A stretch of 34,095 bases of DNA from Streptomyces sp. STR69 (GCF_024519455.1 NZ_JALJRY010000052.1:1-34095), one strand, 5' to 3'. Counted from the stretch's first letter, positions 27,501 to 34,095 are shown. Numbers and translations: made by a program. Notes: a model not told the origin generated them from the sequence alone.

Positions 27501-30500
27501 AGGGACTGACGCTGCCCGGGCTCGGTGCCGACGGCCAGCTCGCGATCGAGATCGAGGCCGTCGCCCACACGCCCCGCCACACACAGAGCGTGAACCAGTA
27601 CCTGGAGACCGGCATCTCCGCCGCCGACACGGCGCAGCAGCTCAAGGGCCTCAGCAAGACACACCAGTTCGGCCTCGGCGGCTCGGCCACCCAGAACAAC
27701 CCGCCGGCCCCCGCCCCCGTGGACGGGCAGCCCGCCACCCCGGCACCCACGCCGTCCCGCTTCAACCCGTCGGGCCGCTACCAGTACGACCGCAAGAGCG
27801 ACAAGCCCGACACCCTCACCAGCACCACCGCCACCAACCGGACACCCACCCAGTCCGGCCTCCAGCACCGGATCACGGCCGACGTCACCTACGTGATCAC
27901 CGTACGGTCCGGACACCGCAACGTGTTCGCCAACTCCCTCGGGTTCGGGCCCGGAGAGACCGTCAGGCTCGCCGTGGACGTGCCGCGCGGACTCCAGTTC
28001 CTGATGACGGAAAGTCAACTCCGGCGTGACGCACGGTGGATGGGCGCCGTCACCCCGCAACTGCCCGCCCCGTCCACGATCGGACAGACGAGCCCGCCAC
28101 TGCCCGAGCGCTACGTCCGCGACGGCACCCTCGGCCTGGCCACCGTCAACTCGGTCACCGAACTCTCCGACCCGGGGACCGGCCCGACGCCGACCCCGCA
28201 GGCCGAGCAGCGCTCCCGACTCCAGAACGACGTACGGCAGTTGGTGGACCGGTACGCCCCCGGCGTGACCACCCCCGGCCACGCCTCCTACCTGCCCGGC
28301 GTCGCCGCGCTGATCGCCGACAACACCGGTGTCGCCGGGAAACGCGCACTGATCGGGCGCGGCGGAGGACAGGCCAGGTTCAGTTTCCGGCACCACCGGT
28401 TCGGCGGTTCGGCGCTCGTCGAGGTGACGTTCTCGGCACGCCCCACGAGCAACCGCGCGGGCCGGGGCGGTATCCGGGGCACCGCGGTGCCGGGCGACAA
28501 GTCCGGTATCGAGCAGTGGGGTTCGCACACGGCGGACGGCCGCTCGCTCTCCCTCTCGGACAGCCGGCAGCACCGCTTCGCCTTCAACCCGACGGCCCGC
28601 TTCACCCGCCCCGACGCCGACGAGCGCACGGACCGCCTCGGCCCCTCCGCGAGCCTGGCCACCTCCTCCAGCAAGGTCGCCAAGCAGGGACGCACCGCCG
28701 AGGACCGGTACTGGCTGCGCACCGACAGCGCCGCCGACTTCGACGACCTGGACTACGAGTTGGTCGCCACGGTCCGCTCCACGATGGTCGTCGACTGGCC
28801 GCCCAACGTGCTGGGCGCGCTGGTGCAGCGCGGGGTCATCGCCTGGGACGACGCCGACGCGCCGACCCGCTCCTGGCTGAGCCGCACGCTCACCGGCGAA
28901 CTCGGCGGCCAGGTACGGGTACCGGCCCGGGTGAGCCTGCGCTTCACCGGCAGCGAGACGAACGGCCGACCCGCGCTGCCCCCGCCCCCGCCGCCCTCGC
29001 TGTCCCGGGTCGACCCCCGCCAACTGACCGACGGAACCTCCGCGTTGAGAGACGCGGACCTGTTCCACCCGACCGGCAACGTCCCGGTCTACGGCTTCGA
29101 CGCCTGGAGCCAGCTGTACACCGCCCTCGACCAGGTGGCCCCGACCACCGGCAGCGGCTGGCGCTCCCTGCCGGCCTCGACCTCCGACGAGAACGCGTCG
29201 GTACGGCTCGGCGAACTCATCCAGGCCGGCACGCTCTCCCTGGACACGCCCCGTCAGGTCGGTGGCATGCTGCCGACGATGCCGGGCGCGTTCCCGTTCC
29301 GCGACGCCCCGGACCAACGGCCCACCCTCACCGTCTCGTTGTACCGGCCGAGGGTGGTCACCGACGGCGGCGACGTGACCCTCGACCGGCTGCGGATCAG
29401 CTCGGAGAACAGCAGCACGGTCTCCGGCGGCGACACCACCACCGGGCTGTCCCTGCCGTTCGTCGCGAGCGCCGACGACCCCGACCGCAACCTCCTCGGC
29501 GCGACCCCGCCGCTGCTCCAACGGCCCGTGCACGCAAGCAACTTCGGCAGCGCCGTCTCCGGCGGGCGCCGCGACTGGCTCAAGACCGGCAGCACCAGCC
29601 TGCCCGCCGACGGCCGCGGCACCCGCAGCTACGAGGTCCGCGCCGACGTCCACATCGAGGTCTCCGGCCCCGACGGCGTCCGCCATGTCACCGGTACGGC
29701 CACGATCCGCGTCGAGGAGCGCGACGCCCTCGGCCACGGCATCACCGACCCCCGTCCGGTACCCCACGTCTACGACCTCCCCGCCCTGCTCACCGAGGGC
29801 ACCGGGACCCAACCGGAGAACTGGGCGACGACACCGCTGCGGGACGTGGTGCCCGCCCTGACCAGGGGCGTCGACCGCACGGACCAGGGATACCAGTTCT
29901 GGGTGGCCACCGGCCCCGATCCGGACGGCTCCCGCCTGACCCTCGCCCTCTACGGCGCCTCGCGGGTGGCCCGGGCCCACGGCCACCCGGTGGAACTGGT
30001 CACCCGGGGCCCCGAGGGCCTGCGCATCTGGTCCTTCGACCCGGACGGCACGCTCACCGGGCCGGGGACGGCGGATGCCGCACCGGGCTCCACCACCGGA
30101 GTCGCGGCCCTGGACCAGGCATGGACGGACTTCGAGAACGCCGCCGCCGTGTTCGACCGGGCCGAGCACGACCACGCCGCGGCGCTCCACGACGAGGAAC
30201 TGCAGCGGGGCCTGCGAGGCGACGCGCAGGTCGCCCTGGACGAGGCAGCCGCCGAACTGAGGGACGCGGCGGCCGAGGCCGATCTGACCGACACGGCCGC
30301 GACCACCGCCGAGCAGCAGGCGGACCAGGCCGAACAGCACCTCCACGATCTCACCGGCCGCATCGGCACCCTGGTCGGCGGGATCTCCGACGCCCGCGGC
30401 ACGATCGGCCCGCTCCGCGACGCGATCTCCACGGGCGAGCGCGCGGAGATACGTCTCACCGCCCAGCTCAAGACCGCCCGCCGCGGCCTGACCGACCTCA

Positions 30501-33500
30501 CCACCCGCGCCGCCGCGGCCCCGACGCCGACGGCCTCCGGCACGGGCGGCACGGAGAACGCCCCGGTGCCGGGCGGTCCGCTCGCTACTGATGGCACGGT
30601 CGGCACGGACGGCGCTACGACGGTCGACGGCACGACGCCGGATACGGTCACGCAGGACGCGGCGACGGATGCGGCGACGCAGGAACCGACCGCGCCCGAC
30701 ACGGTCGTAGGACCGCCGGTCGGAGACGACACCGCCGCCCCCGCCCCCGCAGTGGACCCCCGTCTCCAGCAGCAGATCGACGAAGTCACCGCCCAGGTCG
30801 GCAAGTTGGACGCCGATCGCGCAGAGGTGCGGGCCGGACTGGTGCGGGATCGTGCCGCGCTCAAGGACACCGAGGCCGGGCTGGCGCGGGACGAGGACAC
30901 CCTGCGGGAGGCGCGGGCGCAGCTCCCGGGCGTCCGGGACACGGCCGGTACCCTGCGCACGGAGGCCGACACGGCTCGCGGGCGCGCCCAGGACGCGGCC
31001 CGGGCCCACGAGGACACACGCGAGACCCACGATCAGGCGGAGCAGGTGCTCCGCGAGATCGACGACCGGATCGGCAACGCCCTCGGCAGGCGCGACGACG
31101 CCGCGGCCCGCCGGACGGCGGCGGAGACGGCGCTGCCCATGGCGACCGGCCCGGTGCTGGCCGCCGGCCCCTCGACGCTCCCCACCTCACACTCGACGCT
31201 GGCCTCCGTCGCCCCGCGCTGGCCGGGCTCGGGCCGCCCCCGCACGGCGGGCCCGTCCACCGGCAACACACCGCCCGCCGGTGACACGCGCCCCGCCGGT
31301 GACGGGGACATCGCCGCCAACGGGAACGAGACCACGGGGGGCGACGCACTTTCGGCCGAGACCACCACCGATCCGATCACCGATCCGGTCACCGATCCGG
31401 TCATTACGGACCCGATCATCGCCACCACCTCCGAACAGGACAGCGCGTTCGACGCCCTGGTCGGCAGCACCGCCACGTTCGGGATCCTCGGCGGCAACTC
31501 GGGTGAGGGCAGCGGCAGTACGTCCGCCGACCTGCACAGCGCACCGGCGGACACGGACACCCTCACCCCGGCCAAAACCGAAGCCAAGGGCAAGGGCAAG
31601 GCCCAGGACGACACGGACCACACGGACCACACGGACCACACATCGCCCCACCGCATCGCGTCCCAGCCCCCGGCCTTCCAAAGGCGGCGGGCCCGAGGGA
31701 ACGCGGTCGACACCCGCGGCGACGGCCGTTGCATGCTCTACACGTTCATCGGCACCGACCCGCAGCGGGTCCGCGACACCCTTCCCGGACTGCGCAACGA
31801 GGCCCCGGAGACCTACGACTGGCTCAGCCGGCCGAGCCAAGTCCGCGCCGGACTGGACGAGTTCACCCACTGGGAGGCGGGGACCTCCCCGATGCCCCAG
31901 GCTGGCCACCATCTGATGATCGCGGCGGACCGGCTGCGCACCCTCGCCGATCAACGGCTGTTCGAGGCGCGCAGCACGCGCCCGTTGCCGCGCGAGGTGG
32001 TGGTCCAGGTACGGCAGGCGCTCGTGGGTTGGTTCGCGAAGCGCACGGCGACCATGAGCCGACCCGAACTCCTCAACACCCTCGGCGAGTACGGCATCGA
32101 AGGGGTGACGGCGCCGGAGCAGCTGGACGATCTCAACACGCGGTACATCGAGGCGCTGAGCGCGGACAGCGCGTCCGGCCCGGCGCAGCCCGGCGTCCGG
32201 GACATGTTCGCGTATCTGCGCGACACCGGTCGGCTGCCCACCTTGGACGACCTCTCCGACGCACAGCTCCGCACGCTGCTCGGGGACGGTTACACCGAGA
32301 GCGCCGCACAGTTCACCGACGACGAACTGGCCCACGCGGTGGACGCCGTCGAGAACTGGTCCCAGAGATACGAGAGCGACCAGGCCGAGTTGTTCCTCCC
32401 GCTGCTGGCGGACACCCTGGACCTGGCCGTGGAGGTACTGCGGCCGGGTCCGGCGGCCAACACCGCCACCGTCACCCTCATGGGACCGGCCACCGCCACC
32501 CGGGTCATCGAGGTCCACTACACCAACCTCAACCACTACAGCGCGACCGACGCCGACATCCTCATCGTCGACCCGACAGCCCCCACCGACGGCGACACGC
32601 CGGCCATCACTCCGTCGAACGCGCCCCGGGGTCCGGAGGACGCCAACAGCGTTCAGCCGAGCGGCCGTTACCGTCCCGCGCCGACCCGCGATGCCGCCGC
32701 CGACCGGCCCGCGTCCCGTGTCGCCGACCCTGCCCCCAAGGACACCTGGTTCGGGCTGCGTGCGTATGCCCGTCCTGCGGTGCACAGCACGGAGCGGTTC
32801 GATCCGCACGCGGACCAGTCCGGCCCGCCGCGCCCGGGGGTGCTCAGCGGTGCGACGACGCTTGTGCGTACGAGTGTCCGTCGTATCCAGGCGCCCAACG
32901 GTCAGTGGGTCCGGGACTACACGCTCAACCTCCCGGTCGCCACGACCGATCCGGCCCACACTGCTCAACTCCAGGAGCGCATCACGCGTTTGCTGGACAC
33001 GCATCTCAACTCCGGCTTGGCGTTGCCGAGTTCAGGTGACCAGCTGCACGTCACCCTCAATCTGATCGACGACCCGTCCCACCCCGAGGCGATCACCCTT
33101 ACCGACACCACCGATCCGGCCCGCGCCGATCAACTCCACCTGGACCTGGGCCACTCCGACGCGGACCTCCTCCACGAAGCCCTGCACTATCTCGGCCTGC
33201 CGGACGAGCAGCGCGACAACGACTTCCTGTTGCGCAACCACCCCAACAGCACCACCGTCCGCACCACCGGTCTGATGGCCGACACCCAGGCCCCGGTGCA
33301 CATTCCCCGCCGCTACCTCCGCACCATCGAGAACGTCACCTCCGCGGGCCCTCAACTCCACGACCACACAGGCCAGTTCGAGGGCGGTCCTGTCCAGGAC
33401 CCCGACACCACCCCCATCCCCGCGGACAGCGCTCTCACCTGGCCCACCTCCAACGCCCCGGCAGTCCCACCGCCCCCGCGGGTCCAACACCCGTCGACGT

Positions 33501-34095
33501 ATGTGACGTCCTACGGCTCGCTCCCGGACGGCACGGTCGGGTTGGTGTACGCGGAGCCGTTCTCCGACGAGGTGATCGACGGGTTGCACGGTCAGGTCTA
33601 CGAGGTGCTCGGGTATTCCGATGACGTGCCCGAGTCGGTGCGTGAGCAGGTGCGGGACGTGTTGAGCCGGGAGAGCCTCGCGCTTCAACTGCCGTATCTG
33701 CGCTCGAACGGCGGGTATCGCGTCACCGTCCGGGTGGACGGGCGTGATCGTACGGTCGACGTGCAGTTGACGTTGTCCGAGGCCCGGGAGTCGTTGCGGC
33801 AGGGGCGTTTCGACACGCGGGACCCGGACAAGCATGTCGAGCGGCGTGGGTTCGGGACGCGGGAGAACTTCTCCAGTCAGCCGTCGGGGACGTATCGGAC
33901 CTTCCAGGTGCCGTGGACCGGTTCGTGGCCGATCGCGGCGCCGCTCGCGGTGCGGGCGGTGGACGCGTCGGTCACGGTCTCCCTCACGCACAACCAGGCC
34001 AGCGACGCGACGACCGTCACGCAGGCCGTTCAGACGACCTCGGCGCAGCGCTCCAACGAGCCTTCCGATCCAGTGGAGTTCACGACCCACTGGCG
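21533..34095 (+). CDS. Giant multi-domain T7SS-associated protein, lonely-Cys type (partial at right edge)
   Basis: The frame is open from the ATG at 21533 to the window end, at least 4187 codons. Order of parts: helical WXG100-like N-terminus (about 1-270, with LFVLIGEKLLQADED and a hydrophobic stretch WQIIAELVRLLIELMVIAVL); Pro/Thr linker; short helical region (about 300-385); Ser/Thr/Pro/Asp-rich linker (about 390-760); metzincin-like domain (HEVGHQLGLRD, 898-908); partner domain; long beta-rich region (about 1300-2860); two coiled coils; OTU-like domain with Cys3400 and His3668; second metzincin-like domain (HEALHYLGLPD, 3881-3891); second partner domain. I read only one Cys codon in the entire frame. 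Proteins like this are, as I recall, named lonely Cys domain proteins in Streptomyces. There is no Sec signal, so T7SS export is inferred. The ribosome binding site is weak and coupling to the upstream gene is likely. Confidence 0.88.
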   Translation, partial: MTIHATPQLNNLLFVLIGEKLLQADEDMAYANGKPYERLGRRMRDLSDLIEQTAGGVGRALPPQVGNNYVRAMHMFLDTDGVNYLKEFADQLDGIGQSRTKSSMDIMESKWQIIAELVRLLIELMVIAVLSAFTGGSASSQAAVAKARSRVAILTLMDWLLKKTHLLPSLTEAIEEAFTTFAVRLAMMLGAPKGRRPNSFDWSQIVQDGVFGAFTGLFHGLLTDLGKGLKKSLKNIFGGHNPFKDISGNGAKFNKKFDNPDINTKPKPKPTPTPNPKTTPTPTPNPHLTPTPTPTPKPKTFGDKLKHELGEDFEHFVTEGGAETLGEIATASIFGFPIDPLNTFLGSGLSSVSERHLGQGAGALGSKFNFNTPVPVNTLGTANIPNESDSDTDTGSSKNNPSSNPSTTDDNPTATTGPGSVNTTSNNGSSSTVNTPQRTSTNTAPPRSTDLDTDLTDTDTHLDEVKVDGGDPQSNIPHTTTSSSGGSGSSSSTPTRTPEQVDAGGTDGAQETGQQGDTGQQGDTSDPSTPVSSTDVPVAPVASGPNTGVVPPSTSTGPSTGTNTNTTGSGVPTQSGTNSGNPASGSGTSSNSGGNPRTTTTGRPENTTSDGNGTTSTADGTDTTHGIDSTSSDSGVDSNSGPDTTTSTGTDTTTSTDPTPGDTHTDTGTDLPTPVTTTSNSAPPTTSSVPDSDPAAETAPQSHSGTVTPPPEPVHTSSDLSSDPVPDNTPAPAPAPEPVVLTPSVSPNTAPEPGSYADSRAGATPSERSHTWVDPVSRPLGADGTRTQYVVRAGFAVRRFSHGGEPVTDLTVTYRLTGNPVLGPQVDGVQQRLTDGVQRVFNTPGHRLGDGSRLHVTVVPAAPGETAHLDVTLTDPADGTQATHHSWPADISDSDLAHEVGHQLGLRDESGFDSSAPHRGGTASLMGDPTLFTPASDPAYPSGGLRPRHLALIGTLVGDPADDHRGTGAGPRGPVKGALGADPPAPPTTSTVDAAHTVPTPVATMSTPLTASQDTDALDTDPTHTDPTHTEPTETETVPAVLPVPDITLTTPEGDTTTPTEVMAGGGRPTSYLGGYGQRHDGQVGLVMMEPFSPDLVDGLHRQVLTALGRPNPGPDDAVHAQLRDVLSERQLTQNMPYLRSLGGHRIVLDVDGVRREVDVRLTLDNRRPSARQGALDTSDPDKHVERRGQGTREIVSAQPSGTFSTLPVPWTLSVPVGAAGAVRGVDIALSATITHNQADGSSTVTQVVQTTSAQRSNEPSRAYDFTDNWQVRVDAPAAITDVGDTDVTDATDGTDTAVVVADPDPVHDWSPAEQHGSVTVWFPQHLVDADRDHGQALPVPAELRQLPIYGVDSVLNPRRLYEGAAENFRDDLDEESSAQLADFLGEPILRGTLPMQVEGGLYSPVLTDAHGRAVGMMRLDARVTRNTPVAKSLDKKINLESHVVNVVKNDQNTTFNSGVTLAGSIGPTFTTDHRAGHPDASHGIGGTVNAKGTASLAAQNAFGTSSVAGTMHAVRTNRSHLLTEADVEYTLTLIRPDGTISTYTPGSWTHALDLRVLSDADARGHAPTPDEVRALPHELATLESIGQSTAPLGVDGAETLFADAETWLRDNGFLPPAPPAEGTAPQRSRLPDEKLVQAQLNNLRRLRELRSPLGLRAATDSMVDGGHSLFLEIPAITGRRRVRLELGAQHIAGEQPTHRTVLPDIQVMGLAQGGGGGTARLGNTYGGGLGVGGGLNGPTPHGGTWTLSGTGDYQYVGQATLGNTTGSTLGHDQFFIASGQDTHEFAIPARITLDLYEGPGQEPVTRFGEALPGPRPADDVEAAGAPGVAGTVRLAVPHGRTVDAAEPAPAGEPYTVRQVRPQDTARLAMTVTGDDGQPHPHPDVVRVPDDALIDVVRGSAALQDAFRQIVTGAHARPDAGDGNGTAPAVPPGRVSRLVGDVTGFLSSSLVGSPFADTTTVSAESRTTALSPGALIGRGHQIFSGTYVVEGLTLPGLGADGQLAIEIEAVAHTPRHTQSVNQYLETGISAADTAQQLKGLSKTHQFGLGGSATQNNPPAPAPVDGQPATPAPTPSRFNPSGRYQYDRKSDKPDTLTSTTATNRTPTQSGLQHRITADVTYVITVRSGHRNVFANSLGFGPGETVRLAVDVPRGLQFLMTESQLRRDARWMGAVTPQLPAPSTIGQTSPPLPERYVRDGTLGLATVNSVTELSDPGTGPTPTPQAEQRSRLQNDVRQLVDRYAPGVTTPGHASYLPGVAALIADNTGVAGKRALIGRGGGQARFSFRHHRFGGSALVEVTFSARPTSNRAGRGGIRGTAVPGDKSGIEQWGSHTADGRSLSLSDSRQHRFAFNPTARFTRPDADERTDRLGPSASLATSSSKVAKQGRTAEDRYWLRTDSAADFDDLDYELVATVRSTMVVDWPPNVLGALVQRGVIAWDDADAPTRSWLSRTLTGELGGQVRVPARVSLRFTGSETNGRPALPPPPPPSLSRVDPRQLTDGTSALRDADLFHPTGNVPVYGFDAWSQLYTALDQVAPTTGSGWRSLPASTSDENASVRLGELIQAGTLSLDTPRQVGGMLPTMPGAFPFRDAPDQRPTLTVSLYRPRVVTDGGDVTLDRLRISSENSSTVSGGDTTTGLSLPFVASADDPDRNLLGATPPLLQRPVHASNFGSAVSGGRRDWLKTGSTSLPADGRGTRSYEVRADVHIEVSGPDGVRHVTGTATIRVEERDALGHGITDPRPVPHVYDLPALLTEGTGTQPENWATTPLRDVVPALTRGVDRTDQGYQFWVATGPDPDGSRLTLALYGASRVARAHGHPVELVTRGPEGLRIWSFDPDGTLTGPGTADAAPGSTTGVAALDQAWTDFENAAAVFDRAEHDHAAALHDEELQRGLRGDAQVALDEAAAELRDAAAEADLTDTAATTAEQQADQAEQHLHDLTGRIGTLVGGISDARGTIGPLRDAISTGERAEIRLTAQLKTARRGLTDLTTRAAAAPTPTASGTGGTENAPVPGGPLATDGTVGTDGATTVDGTTPDTVTQDAATDAATQEPTAPDTVVGPPVGDDTAAPAPAVDPRLQQQIDEVTAQVGKLDADRAEVRAGLVRDRAALKDTEAGLARDEDTLREARAQLPGVRDTAGTLRTEADTARGRAQDAARAHEDTRETHDQAEQVLREIDDRIGNALGRRDDAAARRTAAETALPMATGPVLAAGPSTLPTSHSTLASVAPRWPGSGRPRTAGPSTGNTPPAGDTRPAGDGDIAANGNETTGGDALSAETTTDPITDPVTDPVITDPIIATTSEQDSAFDALVGSTATFGILGGNSGEGSGSTSADLHSAPADTDTLTPAKTEAKGKGKAQDDTDHTDHTDHTSPHRIASQPPAFQRRRARGNAVDTRGDGRCMLYTFIGTDPQRVRDTLPGLRNEAPETYDWLSRPSQVRAGLDEFTHWEAGTSPMPQAGHHLMIAADRLRTLADQRLFEARSTRPLPREVVVQVRQALVGWFAKRTATMSRPELLNTLGEYGIEGVTAPEQLDDLNTRYIEALSADSASGPAQPGVRDMFAYLRDTGRLPTLDDLSDAQLRTLLGDGYTESAAQFTDDELAHAVDAVENWSQRYESDQAELFLPLLADTLDLAVEVLRPGPAANTATVTLMGPATATRVIEVHYTNLNHYSATDADILIVDPTAPTDGDTPAITPSNAPRGPEDANSVQPSGRYRPAPTRDAAADRPASRVADPAPKDTWFGLRAYARPAVHSTERFDPHADQSGPPRPGVLSGATTLVRTSVRRIQAPNGQWVRDYTLNLPVATTDPAHTAQLQERITRLLDTHLNSGLALPSSGDQLHVTLNLIDDPSHPEAITLTDTTDPARADQLHLDLGHSDADLLHEALHYLGLPDEQRDNDFLLRNHPNSTTVRTTGLMADTQAPVHIPRRYLRTIENVTSAGPQLHDHTGQFEGGPVQDPDTTPIPADSALTWPTSNAPAVPPPPRVQHPSTYVTSYGSLPDGTVGLVYAEPFSDEVIDGLHGQVYEVLGYSDDVPESVREQVRDVLSRESLALQLPYLRSNGGYRVTVRVDGRDRTVDVQLTLSEARESLRQGRFDTRDPDKHVERRGFGTRENFSSQPSGTYRTFQVPWTGSWPIAAPLAVRAVDASVTVSLTHNQASDATTVTQAVQTTSAQRSNEPSDPVEFTTHW
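22670..23800 (+). other. Low-complexity Ser/Thr/Pro/Asp linker of the giant protein
   Basis: Some 370 codons are almost wholly Thr, Ser, Pro, Asp, Gly and Asn, including GQQGDTGQQGDT near 23065-23103 and APAPAPAPEP near 23720. This is a disordered stalk that separates the helical N-terminus from the first peptidase-like domain. A shorter Thr/Pro/Glu linker with DPTHTDPTHTEPTETET occurs near 24590-24650. Confidence 0.85.
23830..24405 (+). other. Metzincin-like zinc peptidase module, copy 1
   Basis: This part of the giant protein carries HEVGHQLGLRD (His898, Glu899, His902, Asp908), the HExxHxxGxxD zinc signature in which Asp is the third ligand, as in snapalysin-type metzincins. A Met-turn candidate, SLMGD with Met926, follows 28 residues after the first His. 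Upstream strands include RTQYVVRAGFAVRRF and SRLHVTVVPA. All residues needed for activity appear present, though activity is inferred. Confidence 0.75.
24735..25380 (+). other. Partner domain B, copy 1 (unknown fold)
   Basis: A domain of about 215 residues that follows the first peptidase module. Marker segments are GQVGLVMMEPFSPDLVDGLH, NMPYLRSLGGHRI, DPDKHVERRG and VVQTTSAQRSNEPS. The same markers recur in the same order at 33490-34095. I know no function for it; its steady pairing with the peptidase module suggests one functional unit. Confidence 0.75.
30105..31120 (+). other. Two coiled-coil segments of the giant protein
   Basis: Two long helical stretches rich in Ala, Glu, Asp, Arg and Gln lie at about 30105-30510 and 30753-31120 (for example AAELRDAAAEADLTDTAATT and LQQQIDEVTAQVGKLDADRA). 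A Thr/Ala/Pro linker of about 80 residues separates them. They are likely to place the OTU-like domain away from the beta-rich region or to drive oligomer formation. Confidence 0.8.
31690..32590 (+). other. OTU-like cysteine protease domain (the lonely-Cys domain)
   Basis: The domain begins with DTRGDGRCMLYTF (Asp3397, Cys3400), matching the OTU Cys loop of the form GDGxC. It ends with NLNHYSATDAD (His3668), matching the OTU His element. Just before it lies FLPLLADTLDLAVEVL, the pattern of strand and helix found between these elements in OTU enzymes. The domain spans about 280 residues. Cys3400 is the only cysteine I find in 4187 codons. OTU enzymes cleave ubiquitin or other peptide bonds; in bacteria they also occur in toxins and as self-processing domains. 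Confidence 0.75.
32735..33345 (+). other. Metzincin-like zinc peptidase module, copy 2
   Basis: HEALHYLGLPD (His3881, Glu3882, His3885, Asp3891) repeats the HExxHxxGxxD signature of copy 1, again preceded by D-(A/S)-DL and followed by a Met-turn candidate GLMAD (Met3915). The upstream strand DQLHVTLNLID matches SRLHVTVVPA of copy 1. The two His positions are 8949 bases (2983 codons) apart. The zinc residues are kept although much of the rest has diverged, which argues for selection on catalysis. Confidence 0.75.
33490..34095 (+). other. Partner domain B, copy 2 (cut by the window end)
   Basis: This copy repeats the markers of copy 1 closely: GTVGLVYAEPFSDEVIDGLH, LQLPYLRSNGGYR, DPDKHVERRG and AVQTTSAQRSNEPS. 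Its codons include more TTG, CGT and G-ending triplets than most of the gene. The frame is still open at the last base, so more of the repeated beta-rich region is expected beyond the window. Confidence 0.8.

Noticed and set aside
24188..31030. 2280-codon open frame on the minus strand opposite the giant gene
   Set aside because: It is the complement of strongly GC3-biased coding sequence; its product is Arg/Gly/Val-rich with no domain, while the plus strand has clear protease motifs in frame.
31368..31650. Short tandem repeats (ATCACCGATCCG-type and DHT codons) considered as an attachment site or CRISPR-like array
   Set aside because: They are in-frame low-complexity linker codons of the giant gene (TDPVTDPV and HTDHTDHT), with no spacer structure or flanking integrase.
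31730..31732. Cys3400 considered as a lipobox or disulfide cysteine
   Set aside because: It is deep inside the protein, no other cysteine is available in the visible sequence for a disulfide, and its context fits an OTU nucleophile loop.
31729..33039. 436-codon plus-strand frame inside the giant gene
   Set aside because: It is a shifted frame across the OTU-like and second peptidase domains; its product is Arg/Gly/Pro-rich and the main frame is open throughout.

Overview
The window is high-GC, strongly GC3-biased DNA with densely packed genes, GGAGG-type ribosome binding sites and several Streptomyces-restricted families (DUF5999-like and DUF6299-like proteins, the AAWKG family, a giant lonely-Cys-type protein). 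It almost certainly comes from a Streptomyces or close relative. No tRNA, rRNA, insertion sequence, integrase or CRISPR array was seen.

Left flank (1-4048): the start of cysD and all of cysC (sulfate activation), a PaaX-family regulator, a 64-residue DUF5999-like protein, a secreted DUF6299-like protein and a membrane-anchored bulb-type lectin. These look unrelated to the rest.

Type VII secretion (T7SS/ESX) machinery (4049-16006): a beta-helix protein fused to two EccA/CbxX-type AAA+ domains, a mycosin-like protease (MycP), EccC on the opposite strand with three FtsK-like ATPase domains, then EccD and EccB. A bidirectional terminator separates mycP from eccC, and a divergent promoter region separates eccC from eccD. 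No eccE is present in the window.

Substrates and accessory proteins (16228-34095+): two WXG100-like proteins followed by a strong stem-loop, a 149-residue helical protein, a 1016-residue AAWKG-family protein with Asn-rich heptads and four tandem 55-56-residue repeats, a YbaB/EspL-like protein, a short WXG-like protein, and a giant open reading frame that begins at 21533 and runs off the right edge (at least 4187 codons).

The giant protein is the most interesting object. It starts with a helical WXG100-like region, continues through a Ser/Thr/Pro/Asp-rich linker, and then carries a metzincin-like zinc peptidase motif, a long beta-rich region, two coiled coils, an OTU-like cysteine protease signature, and a second copy of the metzincin-like module with its partner domain. 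By my reading the whole visible protein contains exactly one cysteine, Cys3400, which sits at the predicted OTU nucleophile. My working model is a T7SS-exported, multi-protease giant effector or surface protein, secreted or staged by the neighbouring Ecc/MycP machinery together with the Esx, AAWKG and YbaB-like proteins.
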